This document shows positions 61,748 to 64,000 of a DNA stretch of 64,000 nucleotides, piece by piece. Location of the stretch: assembly GCF_001040705.1 (NCBI RefSeq), contig NZ_CVQP01000009.1, positions 230,139 through 294,138 of the forward strand, in the 5' to 3' direction. The first letter of the stretch is position 1. Every line of letters begins with the position of its first letter. Source of the stretch: Rhodococcus sp. RD6.2 (GTDB lineage: Bacteria > Actinomycetota > Actinomycetes > Mycobacteriales > Mycobacteriaceae). The translations under genes were made by a program, and so were the position numbers. The notes beneath the pieces were generated by a model. That model was not told the DNA's origin and made no database searches. It was given only the letters and a program-made list of their open reading frames with translations.

Positions 61748-62509
61748 ATGGTCGAGGCAGCCGGCGGGGAGGGGCGTCGCGTTGCCCTCGTGACAGGTGC
61801 GTCGCGGGGAATTGGCGCGGATACCGCCAGAATGCTCGCCGCCATCGGTGACCACGTTGTCGTCAACTATCGCGAGAAGGCGAAGCGCGCTCACGCTGTC
61901 GCCGAGGCCATCGTGCACTCCGGCGGTAGTGCATCACTCCTCGGTGCCGACGTGTCGGACGAGGCCTCGGTCGACCGGATGGCGGAGCAGATTGCGAAGC
62001 AGTTCGGTCGCCTCGATGTGTTGGTACTGAATGCTTCCGGCGGCCTCGAGATCGACGCGGAACCGGGCTACGCGATGAGAATCAACCGAGATGCTCAGGT
62101 TCGGATCGTCGAGCGCATGCTTCCACTGATGGGAGCCGGGTCTCGGATCGTGTTCGTCACGAGCCACCAGGCGCACTTCCACGGCCGCAAGCCCGTACCG
62201 GCGGCGTACGAGCCCATCGCGGCGAGCAAACGGGCCGGGGAGGATGCGCTACGGGCGATGGCGCCTGCGCTCGCCGATCGGGGAGTCACGCTCACCGTTG
62301 TGTCCGGCGACATGATCGACGGGACGATCATCGTGAGACTGCTCGAACGGCGAAACCCCGGTGCGGTTGCGGCTCGCCGGGGTCACGGCTCGCTTCCCAC
62401 CGTTGAGGAGTTCGCTCGCGCGATCGTCGATGCCACGGTGATCGACGCCGCGACGGGGCACACGGTCTATGTCGGCGGATCGGACTATCTCGCGGCGCCG
62501 CGCGCCTGA
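61748..62509 (+). CDS. Short-chain dehydrogenase with displaced catalytic Lys
   Basis: A 253-residue SDR: cofactor motif ALVTGASRGIGADTA (about 14-28), LNASGG in place of NNAG, Ser in VFVTSHQAH, and AYEPIAASKRAGEDAL where the Lys follows the Tyr by seven residues instead of four. Proteins with YEPxAxSK form a divergent actinobacterial SDR group. GGAGAGGAG lies upstream of the ATG at 61748. It is probably induced through the divergent HxlR. Confidence 0.85.
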   Translation: MVEAAGGEGRRVALVTGASRGIGADTARMLAAIGDHVVVNYREKAKRAHAVAEAIVHSGGSASLLGADVSDEASVDRMAEQIAKQFGRLDVLVLNASGGLEIDAEPGYAMRINRDAQVRIVERMLPLMGAGSRIVFVTSHQAHFHGRKPVPAAYEPIAASKRAGEDALRAMAPALADRGVTLTVVSGDMIDGTIIVRLLERRNPGAVAARRGHGSLPTVEEFARAIVDATVIDAATGHTVYVGGSDYLAAPRA

Positions 62510-62596
62510 CTCGGTGTTGCCCCACCCCGGTGGTCACGCGGGCCGCCGTGACGGATCCGGCGGCGATCAGTGGATCCGACCGGTAGGTCCTGGGCG

Positions 62597-64000
62597 ATGG
62601 CTATCGTGGACCGAGTGACTGTGACGACCGAGTTCAGAACCGAACGGCGTTCTCTGAGCGGGTGGGGTAGGCGTGCAGCAACACCAGCAGACGTGCTCGC
62701 CACCCCCGACCTCGATGTGATTGCCCAGGCAGTACGCACGGCAGGGCCACGCGGCGTCATCGCCCGCGGGCTCGGCCGCAGCTACGGCGACCCCGCGCAG
62801 AACGCCGGCGGACTCGTCGTGGACATGACCGCGTTGAACCGCATCCACCACATCGACCCGGATTCGGGAATCGTGGACCTCGACGCCGGCGTCAGCCTCG
62901 ACACCCTCATGCGTGCCGTCCTGCCCCACGGTCTCTGGGTTCCCGTGCTGCCCGGGACCAGGCAGGTCACGATCGGAGGCGCGATCGGCGCCGACATCCA
63001 CGGCAAGAACCACCACTCACACGGCAGCTTCGGCAATCACGTCGAAGCGCTCGACCTGCTCACCGCCGACGGAACCATTCGCACGCTGACGCCGTCCGGC
63101 GACGACCCCGATCTGTTCTGGGCCACGATCGGCGGAATGGGACTGACCGGCATCGTCGTTCGGGCCCGCGTGCGCATGAAGCACACCGAGACCGCGTACT
63201 TCATCGCCGACCACGACCGCACCGCCAACCTGGATCAGACGATGGAGTTGCTGACCGGCGGCAGCGACGAAGGCTACGACTACTCGATGTCGGTGCCCGA
63301 CACGATCACGACGGGACCGAAACTGGGTCGGGCCGGCTTCACTCGCGGCTCGCTGGCAACACTGGATCAGCTCCCCCCGAAACTACGTCGGGATCCGTTG
63401 CGGTTCAACGCCCCACAGCTGTTCACCGTCCCGGACGTCTTTCCGAGCGGGATGGTCAACCGGGTCACCACACGAATCGCCGCAGAAGTCGCGTATCGGA
63501 TGTACCCGAAGCACGGCCGCGGCACCATCCAGAACCTGACGCAGTTCTATCATCCGCTGGATCTGTTGGGCGAATGGAATCGCGCGTATGGTCCCGGTGG
63601 GTTTCTGCAGTACCAGTTCTCGGTACCGTTCGGCGCCGAACAGCAACTGGCGGAGACGATTCGCTCGATCGCCGAGTCAGGTCACCGGTCGTTCTTGAAC
63701 GTGTTCAAACGAATGGGGGAGGGCAACCCGGCGCCGCTGTCGTGGCCGGAGCCGGGATACATGCTGAGCCTCGACTTCCCGATTCGCGGCGGCCTCGGGA
63801 GATTCTGCGACGAACTCGACGAGCGAGTCCTCGATTTCGGTGGCCGACTGTACTTCGCCAAGGACTCGCGGAGCACCCCGGAGCGCATCGCCCGGATGTA
63901 CCCGCGACTCGACGAGTGGCGCGCGACCAGGGACCGCATCGACCCGGAAGGGGTGTTCGTCTCCGACCTGGCGCGCCGACTCCGCCTCGTGTCCGGCTAG
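62597..64000 (+). CDS. dprE1: Decaprenylphosphoryl-beta-D-ribose 2'-oxidase DprE1
   Basis: A 467-residue (from ATG 62597) FAD oxidase of the vanillyl-alcohol-oxidase fold that makes the keto intermediate for decaprenylphosphoryl-arabinose, the arabinan donor. Landmarks: SGWGR front, [71 protein letters not shown], and [11 protein letters not shown]. The residue matching mycobacterial Cys387 is Ser ([10 protein letters not shown]; Ser391 here). GTG at 62615 is an alternative start. The stop ends the window; dprE2 may follow. Confidence 0.93.
   Translation: MAIVDRVTVTTEFRTERRSLSGWGRRAATPADVLATPDLDVIAQAVRTAGPRGVIARGLGRSYGDPAQNAGGLVVDMTALNRIHHIDPDSGIVDLDAGVSLDTLMRAVLPHGLWVPVLPGTRQVTIGGAIGADIHGKNHHSHGSFGNHVEALDLLTADGTIRTLTPSGDDPDLFWATIGGMGLTGIVVRARVRMKHTETAYFIADHDRTANLDQTMELLTGGSDEGYDYSMSVPDTITTGPKLGRAGFTRGSLATLDQLPPKLRRDPLRFNAPQLFTVPDVFPSGMVNRVTTRIAAEVAYRMYPKHGRGTIQNLTQFYHPLDLLGEWNRAYGPGGFLQYQFSVPFGAEQQLAETIRSIAESGHRSFLNVFKRMGEGNPAPLSWPEPGYMLSLDFPIRGGLGRFCDELDERVLDFGGRLYFAKDSRSTPERIARMYPRLDEWRATRDRIDPEGVFVSDLARRLRLVSG

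Overview
The window is high-GC DNA from a mycolic-acid-containing actinobacterium, most likely a Rhodococcus. I base this on gene order that closely follows the Mycobacterium tuberculosis Rv0814c-Rv0824c neighbourhood (sseC, cysA, thioredoxin, lmeA, glnR, mshD, pst genes, phoU, LCP ligase, dus, desA), mycothiol synthesis, and the mycolata genes desA, an MmpL and dprE1. No phage, insertion sequence or CRISPR was seen. Most genes look like chromosomal core or conserved accessory genes.

Layout. 1-3406 (minus): a sulfur block reading lmeA-thiX, then a polycysteine leaderless leader peptide, DUF4395, cysA, sseC and a tiny membrane protein. 3571-6010 (plus): glnR, mshD and a PlsC-type acyltransferase. 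6080-10187: a Pho-type direct repeat and the pstSCAB phosphate transporter. 10246-18277: LLM oxidoreductase, a nuclease-fold membrane protein, phoU, LCP ligase, dus, acyl-ACP desaturase behind a palindromic operator, and a DUF937 protein. 18373-21529: a divergent LysR/MFS pair and two small unknown genes. 21880-24634: tRNA-Lys (minus) and tRNA-Glu, -Asp and -Phe (plus) around a CorA-like protein and a TetR of gamma-butyrolactone-receptor type. 24645-30760: K+ channel, katG-furA, a Zur-boxed aztD zinc chaperone, and flavohaemoglobin. 30835-40418: pseudouridine synthase, secreted CocE hydrolase, a 45-residue microprotein, oxidoreductases, ohrR-ohr, a polysaccharide deacetylase and a methyltransferase.

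40728-48926 is the most integrated block: a GAF-ANTAR protein, a response regulator fused to a PP2C phosphatase, a CHASE3 histidine kinase, a receiver, then (minus) an STAS antagonist, two RsbW-type kinases and SigF. All are joined by 4-base overlaps and followed by WhiB, GlsB-like and CsbD stress genes. Two SigF-type promoters lie back to back between the sigF operon and whiB, so this looks like a general-stress partner-switching island.

49077-64000 holds a DoxX protein with a long 11-residue repeat tail, an MFS transporter broken by a frameshift and a stop codon, a kinase-like/methyltransferase pair, a secreted unknown protein behind an 18-bp palindrome, gpx, a DsbA-VKOR pair, an ArsR/CDF metal-efflux pair, an MmpL transporter, a divergent HxlR/SDR pair with a 28-bp palindrome, and finally dprE1. 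In this dprE1 the cysteine targeted by benzothiazinones is serine.

The regulatory DNA is the richest source of new observations: the Cys-rich leader, the Zur box, the Pho repeat, the SigF promoters, and five strong palindromes next to or inside promoter regions.
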